From Bryobacterales bacterium (GTDB taxonomy: Bacteria > Acidobacteriota > Terriglobia > Bryobacterales > Bryobacteraceae), in assembly GCA_027452065.1 (NCBI GenBank), contig DAIDHC010000201.1, positions 1 to 43,505 of the forward strand: a stretch of 43,505 nt of DNA, written 5' to 3'. The notes beneath the pieces were generated by a model, which did not search any database, was not told the DNA's origin, and saw only the letters and a list, made by a program, of their open reading frames with translations. A program made the position numbers and the translations under genes. Numbering within the stretch: the first letter of the stretch is position 1; the number at the start of each line of letters is the position of its first letter. Shown piece by piece: positions 1-7,642 of the stretch.

Positions 1-1
1 C

Positions 2-418
2 GAGGGCGCGAATGGGGCTGCCATGCGAGGCAAGGCGCTGGAGCTGATTCAGAGATTGCCAGCCGGGGCTGTCGTGCTTCCCGTTCAGACGTTGGGCGAG
101 TTGTTCAACGTGCTGGTCCGGAAAGCCAGGCGGCGGCCAGCACGCGCGCGGGCAGCGGTGCTGAGCTGGCGCGACGCCTATCCCACGGTTGAGACGTCCG
201 CCACCGTAATGGTGAACGCAACGGATCTGGCGTCTGATTACGGTCTTACGATCCGGGACTCGGTTGTGCTGGCCGCGTCAGCCGAAGCCGAGTGCCGCTT
301 GCTTCTGTCGGAGGGCCTCCAGGAAGGGTTTACGTGGCGGGGCGTCACCGTAACCAACCCGTTTGCGCCGACGCTCCACCCTCTCCTGGCGGCCTTACTC
401 AGGGCGCCCGGGGAGTAA
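2..418 (+). CDS. PIN-domain (VapC-like) toxin, 5' end cut by window edge
   Basis: The frame is open from base 2, so the first in-window Met (base 23) is probably internal and the true start lies upstream. The visible 138 residues match the second half of a PIN ribonuclease: an LPVQTLGELFNVLVRKA segment carrying the conserved central Glu, then a YGLTIRDSVVLAAS segment with the acidic residue expected before the last helix, then a CRLLLSEGLQEGF segment with the terminal acidic residues. PIN toxins of this size cut RNA and are normally paired with a small antitoxin just upstream, which would lie outside the window. The acidic residues are retained, so it could be active. The family call is from motif recognition; the substrate is unknown. 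Confidence 0.75.
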   Translation, partial: EGANGAAMRGKALELIQRLPAGAVVLPVQTLGELFNVLVRKARRRPARARAAVLSWRDAYPTVETSATVMVNATDLASDYGLTIRDSVVLAASAEAECRLLLSEGLQEGFTWRGVTVTNPFAPTLHPLLAALLRAPGE

Positions 419-908
419 TCCGCAGACGCGGGCGTCCGGCCGGGGCTCTTTCGACCGAACCGTGGCCAACGGGGAGGATCTATTGGCCAGGAAGGATGTT
501 TCGGGGGCCACGGGCTGGACCAAGGTCGGAGTTGGGGACGATACGGCCAAGTGATTGCCGGGGCCGGGGGCGTTTCTCATTCCCTATCCAGTCGAGGGCA
601 CGGCTTTCTCCGAGAAGTGGCGCGTGGTCCGCTCAGAACGTAGCTGTGGGGCTAGTCAGCGGAATGGTCGCTACCCGATTAATCGTCTGAGGTACCAGCG
701 TTCGATAACGAGTTTAGCGGCTGCCCCGCACTCTTGCAGAGCGTCGTCTTGGCCAAGCAGGCCTTCTGTCCTGCGGCAATTTCTGGTCAGGCCTCGATTC
801 AAGAATCCGAGGCCGCGAAATGTCAGAGTAGTGGAGAGACGAAGACTATCGACCGGTCACCTCGCGCTTGTACTGGCGATACCCGGCCCGCTAAGGTGAG
901 GTTTTTGA
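419..908. other. Intergenic stretch without a convincing gene
   Basis: About 490 bases separate the PIN gene from the large multidomain gene. Several short frames exist on both strands, but none has a recognisable domain or good codon pattern. The only mildly protein-like piece is the end of a frame stopping at 554, which I cannot identify. The region must hold the promoter of the 909 gene. A TTGTAC hexamer lies about 40 bases before that start, but no good -10 follows, so I do not call a promoter. Confidence 0.5.
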
Positions 909-3900
909 ATGTCGATCCCTTCCACAGCCCCGATCCCGCAGAATTCACGAGATTTCGAACAGCTCTGCTTGGAAGTGCTAAGACGGTTCTGGTCACTCCC
1001 TTCACTGGATCTCTATGCGAAGTCAGGTGAGGAGCAAAATGGCGTAGACATTCTCGACCTTGGAGGCGGGAGCCCGCTTCACGCCGCGCAATGCAAGCTG
1101 AAAGAGGCGGGCAAGAGCCTCCTTCCCGGCGAAATCGAAGCGGAGGTGGAAAAGGCAAAGACATTCGAGCTGCAAATCGGAACATACGCGATACTGACGA
1201 CGGGCAAGGTCTCGGGTCTTAGCCAGCGCAAAATACGTGAGATCAATCAGCTCCATAAAACGCAGGGCCTCTTCGAGGTGGATCTGTTCACCTGGGACCG
1301 AATTTCGCGGCTGCTCCAGACCTACCCCGAGATCTTTGAGCAGTTTTTCGGCGACGGGCTGACCCCGAACAGGGCGGCACGCATGGAAACCGCACTCGCC
1401 AACATACAAGTCACGGTTAGCGAGGGATTCGACTCCCTGACGGCGAAGGAAAACGGAGACAGTATCGATGCGCAGATTGACGAAGCGAGAGCTTACCTGG
1501 CCACAGGCGATTTCCAGATCACGACAACGCTTCTAAATCGTCTTCAGCGCGGCCATGGTGCTCAGTTTACACTTCGCCACAAATTTAGAGTTGCCAGCAA
1601 TCACGGCGCCGCGGCCTTGGCAAGCGGACAAGTCGAATTGGCCGCAAAGTACTTCCTGGAAGGAGTGGGATATCAGCCTGACGATGAACAGGCGCTGACG
1701 AATGAAGTCTTCGCCTATATGCTCGTCGGCGATAACGCTCAGAGCCACAACAAGGCGGAGACGTTAAGGAAGCGGTTTCCGGCTTCCGGCCGGCTGACTG
1801 CTCTTTGGATTGCCACGGCACCACAAGGGCGAACAATTGAGGAGCTGGAAGACGATGTGAACTCCATATTGCGAACGGACGCAGAAGTCGCACTGGCGTT
1901 GGCGCGTAGAGCGCTCCCCGAGAAGCAATTCGACTTCGCAGACAGGTACTGCGCAATTGCGGGAGACGCGCGCAAATGGTCTCAGCCACATCTGGTGACC
2001 GCGCAGATTGCCATGGGGCGGGCCCTTTTCGGAGACTTCACCTCGGGAGGGAATCCAAAGGAGTGCATCGAGAGCGCCGAAGCATCCTGCTCTGCAGCGT
2101 TAGCCATTGCTAAAGAAGAAAAGGATCGCTACGCAATCGTAGCGTGCCTCAGCTTGAGGGCCGACATCCGCCTGATGCTCGGGCGCGCGGAAGAGGCTTT
2201 GACCGACGCCAGGCAGGCGGAGCTGATTGACGCCGAAGACGTCAGCGTTCTACTGGGCGTGGCACAAGCGCTGGTGACTCTGGGGAAGCACGACGAGGCG
2301 ATCGAAATCTTTAGGAAGGCGCATCGGCTTCACCAGCGCCCCGACGTTGCATTCTTGCTCAGCCGGGCTCTTCGAACTCGGGCTCGTCCGGGTGATAGCG
2401 ACGAAGCACTGGACGTCCTCAGGCAAGTCGAACTGGCTGAAACGCCACTGGATATCCGGAGGCCCCATGTGATGGAGGTCATTCAGCTCTTTGTTCAGAA
2501 GCGAGATTGGGCTGGCGCACGCGCCTACCTGGAATCCATCGCCGGTCTCCTACGGCCGGAGACAGTGCTGGTTTTCGAGGGTTGTCTCTCACACTACGAA
2601 GGCGATCAGGAACGGGCCGCCGAGCGGGCGCAAAAGGCTGCCAGCGCCTTGACCTGGGAATCCGGCCATGAAGTCAAGGAATATCTGGCGCGTCTCTTCA
2701 TGCTTGTTGGCCGTCCGGACGAAGCCCTTCCTTTCTGGAAGGAGGCATTCATGGCTGGTCGGGAAGGATTTGACCCGGCGAACTATCTCAACTGCGCTGC
2801 AAAGCTGCGTCGCGATGATCTCGTTATGGAGGCATGCGGCATCCTCCGGGCTCGTGGCTTGGATACCTGGGACCTGCTGGAATTTGAGCTTCCATATCTC
2901 CGGCGATACAGGATTGAGGACGGCATCGAGCTGCTCGAACGATTCATTTCTAACAACCCAGAGCACCGAGTCGCGCGGTTACATCGGTCGCTGATCGCAG
3001 CGACGCTCGATCGAACGTCGTTAGTCCAGGCATCACTGAACGACATGCCGTCGGTCGACGAATTGCCAATAGAGCTTGCCGTCCCAGCGATCAGCCTCTT
3101 GCGACAGCATGGAAGCCAAATTGACGCGGTGAAATATGCCTACGAGTACTTGCGCAAGCACTTTCAGGAACTCCAGGCTCATCGCGCGCTCATCGTGGCC
3201 GTGATGGGAGGTGCTTTGCCTGACCTTCCTCCTGTCCTTGAAGTGGTGGAACCGGGCGCAGCAGTCTGCTATCAGGAGTTGCCCAATGGGAGGCCGATAT
3301 GGGTTGTGCTGGAAGACACGAAGCAGCCGGACGCCGATTTTGAGGAGATCGAACTGGATTCAGGACGCGCTCAAGCCCTGCTCGGCCAACGGGTAGGTAG
3401 CACCATCGTCCTTGCAAAAGGCGCGGTACAGGACAGGCTTGCGCGCATATTGCAGGTGCTGCCGAAATACGTCAGGCGATTTCAGGATTCGATGGAACAA
3501 CTGCAGATCCGTTTCGGGCCAGCAAGTGGAGTTGAATCCGTGCGCATCATCCAGACCGAAGAAGATCCGGTAGGTCTAAAGCCGCTCTTGGCATCCGTCG
3601 AACGGCGCGCCGTCACCGTCGAGCGTCTGAACCAACTGTACAAAGAGCAACCGATGCCTTTACATATTCTCGGTTTCCAACTTGGCGGGAACGCCTATGT
3701 GGCACTGGCGGAGCTAGCGGGTCAAATGGAAATCGGAATCAAATGTTGCCAGGGGACGCCTCAGGAACGCTTGACCGCCACGCAGGCGCTTCAGGCCGCA
3801 AGAGTCGTCGTTGTGGATTTGACGGCATTGTGCACGTTGCGCCTCCTGGGATCGTTGGACGTTCTGAAGTCCTCTAGGAGGTTTCAGTTCGTCGTTGCTG

Positions 3901-4733
3901 AACGAACGATCATTGAACTGCATGAAATGGTGGCGGAATCAAGACTAACGTCTGGCGATTCCCTGACAGTGGCGTTTTACAAAGGACAGCATCTCGGCTA
4001 CAGAACCACGGCAGAGACGAGAGAAGAGATCAGACGGGCAGACGAAGATTTTGTGCGTTTTGTCGAAACCCATGTGCTGCGGGAGAACGCACTGGCGATT
4101 GCAGAGCTGGAGCCGGATAAGCGTGAGTCTCTGCGTAAGATCCTGGGGGAATATGGAACAGAATCGATATGCTTGGCCGCGATGCCGGACCGCATCCTCT
4201 GGACCGATGACCTAATCCAGGCAGAACTGGGCGCACAGGAGTTTGGGATCAATCGAGTTTGGACTCAGTTGCTTCTGGAGAGCTTGGCCGGCGAAGGCGT
4301 GCTCTCCGTCGACGACTATAGCCGCGCCACGGCATTGTTGGTTGGGATGAACGTTCTTGTCACAGTGTTCAATGCAGGCAGCATTGTCGCGGCTTTCAAA
4401 GCTGCGGACTGGTCGCCGGAGGCTTTCCCTGCCTTTCAGTTTCGAAAGGTTCTTTCCGAGGTTCCCGAGGAAGTTTTCGTCAGGCTATTTCTCGACGTGA
4501 TACGTATACTATATGGGGAGGCTTTGCTTTTGCCCGAGAAACGGTGCATCGTAGTCTCCTACTTCATCGATCTCTTCGCGGAGCGCCCGAAGGGCGAGAC
4601 GCGATTAGCAACGCTAGGGCAATTCGCAGTTCGCATGTTCGGGCTGAACTTGGTGGGTGCCGCGGAATTTCAACAGTGTTTTGATCGCTGGGTCAAGCAA
4701 AGGCAAAAACCGATCATTGTCATTACGGACTGA
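909..4733 (+). CDS. Multidomain protein: Mrr-like nuclease + TPR repeats + GreA/B-C-like segment + PIN nuclease
   Basis: This is a 1274-residue protein. An AAGGTGAGG Shine-Dalgarno about 8 bases before the ATG supports the start. Residues 10-150 look like a PD-(D/E)xK restriction-endonuclease fold of Mrr type: FEQLCLEVL with Glu17, GVD with Asp47, then QCK at 61-63. Residues about 180-760 are helical pairs with TPR spacing (for example ALTDARQAELIDAEDVSVLLG). Residues about 780-850 (core GRAQALLGQRVGSTIVLAKG) resemble the C-terminal domain of GreA/GreB. Residues about 960-1110 look like a PIN ribonuclease: VVVD with Asp970, ERTIIELHE near 998-1006, and LWTDD with Asp1100/1101. There is no signal peptide or membrane segment, so it is probably cytoplasmic. 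It stands alone between toxin-like genes, which suggests a defence or conflict role; that is inference. The nuclease and PIN calls are firmer than the GreA/B-C one. Confidence 0.85.
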   Translation: MSIPSTAPIPQNSRDFEQLCLEVLRRFWSLPSLDLYAKSGEEQNGVDILDLGGGSPLHAAQCKLKEAGKSLLPGEIEAEVEKAKTFELQIGTYAILTTGKVSGLSQRKIREINQLHKTQGLFEVDLFTWDRISRLLQTYPEIFEQFFGDGLTPNRAARMETALANIQVTVSEGFDSLTAKENGDSIDAQIDEARAYLATGDFQITTTLLNRLQRGHGAQFTLRHKFRVASNHGAAALASGQVELAAKYFLEGVGYQPDDEQALTNEVFAYMLVGDNAQSHNKAETLRKRFPASGRLTALWIATAPQGRTIEELEDDVNSILRTDAEVALALARRALPEKQFDFADRYCAIAGDARKWSQPHLVTAQIAMGRALFGDFTSGGNPKECIESAEASCSAALAIAKEEKDRYAIVACLSLRADIRLMLGRAEEALTDARQAELIDAEDVSVLLGVAQALVTLGKHDEAIEIFRKAHRLHQRPDVAFLLSRALRTRARPGDSDEALDVLRQVELAETPLDIRRPHVMEVIQLFVQKRDWAGARAYLESIAGLLRPETVLVFEGCLSHYEGDQERAAERAQKAASALTWESGHEVKEYLARLFMLVGRPDEALPFWKEAFMAGREGFDPANYLNCAAKLRRDDLVMEACGILRARGLDTWDLLEFELPYLRRYRIEDGIELLERFISNNPEHRVARLHRSLIAATLDRTSLVQASLNDMPSVDELPIELAVPAISLLRQHGSQIDAVKYAYEYLRKHFQELQAHRALIVAVMGGALPDLPPVLEVVEPGAAVCYQELPNGRPIWVVLEDTKQPDADFEEIELDSGRAQALLGQRVGSTIVLAKGAVQDRLARILQVLPKYVRRFQDSMEQLQIRFGPASGVESVRIIQTEEDPVGLKPLLASVERRAVTVERLNQLYKEQPMPLHILGFQLGGNAYVALAELAGQMEIGIKCCQGTPQERLTATQALQAARVVVVDLTALCTLRLLGSLDVLKSSRRFQFVVAERTIIELHEMVAESRLTSGDSLTVAFYKGQHLGYRTTAETREEIRRADEDFVRFVETHVLRENALAIAELEPDKRESLRKILGEYGTESICLAAMPDRILWTDDLIQAELGAQEFGINRVWTQLLLESLAGEGVLSVDDYSRATALLVGMNVLVTVFNAGSIVAAFKAADWSPEAFPAFQFRKVLSEVPEEVFVRLFLDVIRILYGEALLLPEKRCIVVSYFIDLFAERPKGETRLATLGQFAVRMFGLNLVGAAEFQQCFDRWVKQRQKPIIVITD

Positions 4734-5076
4734 ATCGCTTGCAGCGTCTCCGGACGAATGGCAATCCGGACGACGGCCCGATTGGTACCCGACGGGTCGG
4801 CTTACGTCCTCCGATCATCGCGTCCCGGCAACTTGGGCGGAAAACGCCCGTTGCTGAGATTTGCTGGATTCAGTGGAAGACCCTCCTGACGCCGCACTGT
4901 TTGCCGGCCCAGGTTCCTCAGCCGTGCGGCAGCTCGGAGGCGGCCGGGCGGAAACGATGTACCTATTGCAGGATGGCTCATCTGCGGCAGCCTTATGCTT
5001 TACGGGCGCACTTTCGGCAGCATTATGGTTGACTTCGCCGCGGGGGTTCTCTGCCAGCGAACCGCAAACAAAGCAG
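4734..5076. other. Intergenic, no clear gene
   Basis: The stretch of about 340 bases after the multidomain gene has open frames, including upstream extensions of the HicA-like frame from TTG 4861 or ATG 4957. The translated sequence before about 5090 resembles no HicA N-terminus and looks like chance coding. I see no hairpin with a T-run that would make a terminator. Confidence 0.4.
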
Positions 5077-5301
5077 TTGGCGCATGATCTGCGGCAAGGT
5101 TGGGGTTTAATCGCGGCAAAGATATGGTTTCAGTCACACGAGGAGGGGCAAAAAGGGAGCCATCTCGTCCTGATCCATCCTGAAACGAAGGTGCGGACCG
5201 TGGTGCCTATGCATCCCGGCCGGACGCTGAAGCAACCTCTGCTACGCGCGATCGTGCGGGACGCCAAACTTTCGGTCGACGAGTTTATTGAGTTGAGTTG
5301 A
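5077..5301 (+). CDS. HicA-like mRNA interferase toxin, possibly degenerate
   Basis: About 74 residues from a TTG start resemble the small double-stranded-RNA-binding-like HicA toxins. The segment EEGQKGSHLVLIHPE contains the catalytic-type His in GSH. It is followed by TVVPMHPGRTLKQPLLRAI and LSVDEFIEL, the usual HicA ending. HicA toxins cleave mRNA and are neutralised by HicB. The N-terminal part (GWGLIAAKIWF) aligns only if one or two residues are missing from the first helix, and the TTG start lacks a good Shine-Dalgarno. The frame is also open upstream to ATG 4957 and TTG 4861. No HicB follows; instead a short unknown frame and a broken XRE antitoxin come next. The domain call is fairly sure; whether it is functional is doubtful. 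Confidence 0.55.
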   Translation: MAHDLRQGWGLIAAKIWFQSHEEGQKGSHLVLIHPETKVRTVVPMHPGRTLKQPLLRAIVRDAKLSVDEFIELS

Positions 5302-5483
5302 CCTTGGCGGGCGGCTCCGAGGGAGGCCATGCGCCGGTCGTTTCGAACGTTCGTGGATTCGCGGTGTGTGTCATCAACGGCCGTCGAGTCCGGGTAACCA
5401 TGCGACCCATCGTGGGAGATCATCTCGCGCCGGCGATCGACTGCACCGGCGTGGTTCGGGAGCCCGTTGGTGAAATGGGATGA
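5298..5483 (+). CDS. Short hypothetical ORF coupled to the antitoxin remnant
   Basis: This short frame of at most 61 residues begins at a TTG overlapping the end of the HicA-like frame and ends by ATGA overlap with the start of the XRE antitoxin remnant. A later GTG within it could be the real start. The part from FAVCVINGRRVRVTM to CTGVVREPVGEMG reads like real protein, but I recognise no family. It does not resemble HicB or RelE/HigB. The overlap suggests translational coupling in an old toxin-antitoxin operon. It may be a fragment of a larger lost gene. Confidence 0.25.
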   Translation: MTLAGGSEGGHAPVVSNVRGFAVCVINGRRVRVTMRPIVGDHLAPAIDCTGVVREPVGEMG

Positions 5484-5751
5484 AGATCGACACTGAAATC
5501 CGGCATGTGACAAAGGCGGGCACGAACCTCTTCCTGGAACTGGGGTTTACGCCGGAGGAGGCCAGACGTCTGCAGGCTGCTTCGCGCAGACAGATCGATG
5601 ATACGCGGGTGCTGAGGCGGCCGAGATTCTGATGGTTTCGCGGCCGCGCGTGTCCGATGTCGTGAACAAGAAAACGGCCAGGTTCACGATCGACACGCTG
5701 GTGGAAAACCTCAGCCGGGTGGGCAAGCCGGTGAAGCTGGCGGTTGGCTGA
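5480..5751 (+). pseudogene. Broken XRE-family antitoxin (HTH) gene
   Basis: The first frame, from ATG 5480 to TGA 5633, encodes EIRHVTKAGTNLFLELGF and a following PEEARRL helix, the typical start of an XRE-type antitoxin of about 100 residues. A second frame then carries AEAAEILMVSRPRVSDVVNK and a TIDTLVENL-to-VGKPVKLAVG ending, stopping at TGA 5749-5751. The join falls near 5605-5615. Relative to the family, about 25 residues that normally link the N-terminal helix to the HTH are missing and the frame changes there. Both halves are well preserved, so the lesion looks recent. As it stands no full-length HTH protein can be made. Confidence 0.75.
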
Positions 5752-5809
5752 GCGGCAGATGGGGCGAGAGCGGGGTTCGAGGATCGGGGTTTGGGGATTG
5801 ACCGGCGCG

Positions 5810-6610
5810 TCAATCGCGGGAGTTGAGGAATGAGCGGGCCGCGCGGGCCAGGGCTTTGAGGATTTCCAGGCCGGCTTCGTGGGAACCGGTGTCGAACTGG
5901 CCGCCTTCGTGATCGACGGCGTTGCTCACGCGCGCGACGAGGGCGACGTGGGCGCGGCGGGCCTCGCCGAAAGCGAACAGCGAGGCGGCCTGCATTTCCA
6001 CGGCGAGGACGCCTTCATCGGCCCATTGCTGAAGCTGGCCGCTGGTCTCGCGATAGGGAGCGTCGGTGGTCCACACGCGGCCCGAGCGGACGGGGAAGCC
6101 GGCGGCCGAAAATTGCCGCCCGATGGAAATCGCGATGGGCGAGGGGCAGGCTACTTCGCGGGCGGGAGGCAAGTAATGATACGACGTGCCCTCGTCTCGA
6201 ATCGCGCCGGTGGCAACCACGAGACTGGGAATGGGGAGGCCGGGGGCGATGCGCCCGGCCGATGTCAGGCCGACGATCAACTGGACGCCGGAGGCATGAA
6301 GCTGCTCCGCGATCAGCACGGCATAGGGTCCGCCGATGGTTCGAGGGATGATGCCGCAGGGCAGGCCGTCGAGGTCGAGCGCGAACATGGTGGTGTGAAA
6401 GCACGCCCAGGCGGGACACGGGCGGGCGATGCGGCGTTCGACGAGCCAGTCGGTGAGATCTCCGTCGAACTCGAGAATGCAGAGAGGCGGAAGCTCTTCG
6501 GCCGGGATCCGCCGGAGAGATCGTACGTCGTCGATGAGGGCCTGGGCGGTGAAGGCGGAGGGCTGACCGGTGGGGTGGTCCAGGATAGGGAACTTCGAAG
6601 AATTGGTCAT
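5810..6610 (-). CDS. Nucleoside phosphorylase (PNP/UDP family)
   Basis: The 266-residue protein matches the PNP/UDP phosphorylase superfamily, which splits nucleosides with phosphate into base and (deoxy)ribose-1-phosphate. Visible family marks are CGIIPRTIGGPYAVLIAEQL, the glycine-rich strand LIVGLTSAGRI, GTSYHYLPP in the substrate region, and GVLAVEMQAASLFAFG, equivalent to the ribose-binding EME motif but with Gln at the last position. An Asn-Ala pair (VARVSNAV) lies where the base-contacting region is expected. It lies 9 bases after the methyltransferase gene on the same strand and is probably co-transcribed. The preferred substrate (uridine or a purine nucleoside) cannot be settled from sequence alone. 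Confidence 0.85.
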   Translation of the reverse strand: MTNSSKFPILDHPTGQPSAFTAQALIDDVRSLRRIPAEELPPLCILEFDGDLTDWLVERRIARPCPAWACFHTTMFALDLDGLPCGIIPRTIGGPYAVLIAEQLHASGVQLIVGLTSAGRIAPGLPIPSLVVATGAIRDEGTSYHYLPPAREVACPSPIAISIGRQFSAAGFPVRSGRVWTTDAPYRETSGQLQQWADEGVLAVEMQAASLFAFGEARRAHVALVARVSNAVDHEGGQFDTGSHEAGLEILKALARAARSFLNSRD

Positions 6611-6619
6611 GCCGGCGCG

Positions 6620-7234
6620 TTATTCGACGACCCAAAAGCAGTAGAGGAACTGTTGCAGGGTTCCGAACGGCGTCTGGTGCATTTCCTTGAGGCTGTCGAT
6701 CAGGCGAAAGCGGGAGCCGAATTCGCCGTGCAGCGAACCGGCATCGTAGCGTTGGACATCGAGGCCGCTGCATTTCACGGGGCCCTCGGGACCGAACGTA
6801 CCGATGATGACGTGGCCGCCGGGCTTAACAGACAGGGCGACTCTTTGGACGTAGGCGGCGCGGTCGGCGGCCGAGGTCAGGAAGTGGAACACGGCGCGGT
6901 CGTGCCAGACGTCGTAGAAATGGGCGGGAAACTCCGCTTGCGTGACATCCGCGACAAGCCATTCGACGCCATCGGCAAGGCGGGAGAGCCGCGCCTTTGT
7001 GACGTCGAACGCCGTGGGAGAGATGTCGAGAACCGTCAGGCGGGCATAGCCGCTTCGAAGCAGATCGTCGACCAGGGTGGACTCGCCGGCGCCGACATCG
7101 ATGATGCGCGCGGAGCGATCGGCTGCCGCGCGCTCGATCAGGGAGAGCGAAGTTTTCAGGTGAGGACGGAACCAGCTCGCCTGGCCGGGAGCTTTTGTGG
7201 TGTAGATATGCTCCCAATGGGGTTGTGTACTCAT
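6620..7234 (-). CDS. Class I SAM-dependent methyltransferase
   Basis: The protein has 204 residues from ATG 7234; a GTG one codon upstream at 7237 is possible. The SAM-binding motif I is RIIDVGAGESTLVDDLL, motif II is LTVLDISPTAF, and VEWLVADVTQ and VKPGGHVIIGTF follow in the usual order. The N-terminus (HWEHIYTTKAPGQASWF) resembles small-molecule or thiol-type methyltransferases rather than RNA enzymes, but the acceptor is unknown. The gene leads the nucleoside phosphorylase gene. A TAAAAT hexamer ends 10 bases before the ATG and there is no Shine-Dalgarno, so the transcript may be leaderless or nearly so. Confidence 0.85.
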   Translation of the reverse strand: MSTQPHWEHIYTTKAPGQASWFRPHLKTSLSLIERAAADRSARIIDVGAGESTLVDDLLRSGYARLTVLDISPTAFDVTKARLSRLADGVEWLVADVTQAEFPAHFYDVWHDRAVFHFLTSAADRAAYVQRVALSVKPGGHVIIGTFGPEGPVKCSGLDVQRYDAGSLHGEFGSRFRLIDSLKEMHQTPFGTLQQFLYCFWVVE

Positions 7235-7244
7235 CACACCCGGT

Positions 7245-7250
7245 ATTTTA
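7245..7250 (-). promoter_or_regulatory. Candidate -10 element before the methyltransferase gene
   Basis: TAAAAT on the minus strand ends 10 bases before ATG 7234 and 7 bases before GTG 7237. No consensus -35 is seen. A start of transcription 6-7 bases downstream would leave almost no leader, matching other genes in this window. Confidence 0.35.
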
Positions 7251-7342
7251 GCGGCATTCCAATTTTGAGGGAGGAATGGGGAGGCGGGCGTTTGCGGGCA
7301 GAGTGCGGCGGGGTTACAAAGGTAAGGACCGGGAGGAGGCGC

Positions 7343-7642
7343 ATGCGGCTACGAAAGGTGCAGGGGAAGCTGAAGATCGAACACAGTATTATCGGCGGGG
7401 TGCGGGAGATGCTGGAGCGGCTGCTGGAACGGAATCCGGAGATCCGGTCGGTGATTCCGGGAGTGATCAAACCGGTGCGGGACGCGCGGGGGGAGATGAA
7501 GGTGAGGGTGACGGTGCCGACGACGAACGGATGGAAGGCGATTGCGCTGAGCGCGGGGGCGCGGCAGGAGTTGTTTATCAGCACGGCGTGGGGAAAAGAC
7601 GAGCTGGAGGCGGCGCTGAAGCGCTGCCAGGACGGGCGATGA
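7343..7642 (+). CDS. DUF2103 family protein (predicted metal-binding)
   Basis: This 99-residue protein starts at an ATG preceded by GGGAGGAG with about 4 bases spacing. The sequence KLKIEHSIIGGVREMLERLL and IRSVIPGVIKPVR, then VRVTVPTTNGWKAIALS, matches the small conserved DUF2103 family, whose biochemical role is not established as far as I know. Its stop overlaps the start of the downstream PLP decarboxylase (ATGA), indicating translational coupling and a shared transcript. A much longer open frame runs upstream over the antisense of the phosphorylase and methyltransferase genes; that part is a shadow. Confidence 0.75.
   Translation: MRLRKVQGKLKIEHSIIGGVREMLERLLERNPEIRSVIPGVIKPVRDARGEMKVRVTVPTTNGWKAIALSAGARQELFISTAWGKDELEAALKRCQDGR

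Noticed and set aside
4739-5032. Possible Cys/His zinc-finger-like small protein
   Set aside because: A few Cys and His residues near the end are not spaced like a known finger, and codon use is poor.
5879-7342. Long plus-strand open frame before the DUF2103 gene
   Set aside because: It is antisense to the phosphorylase and methyltransferase genes, and its translation is Gly/Asp/Arg-rich without domains. Only the part from 7343 onward is real.
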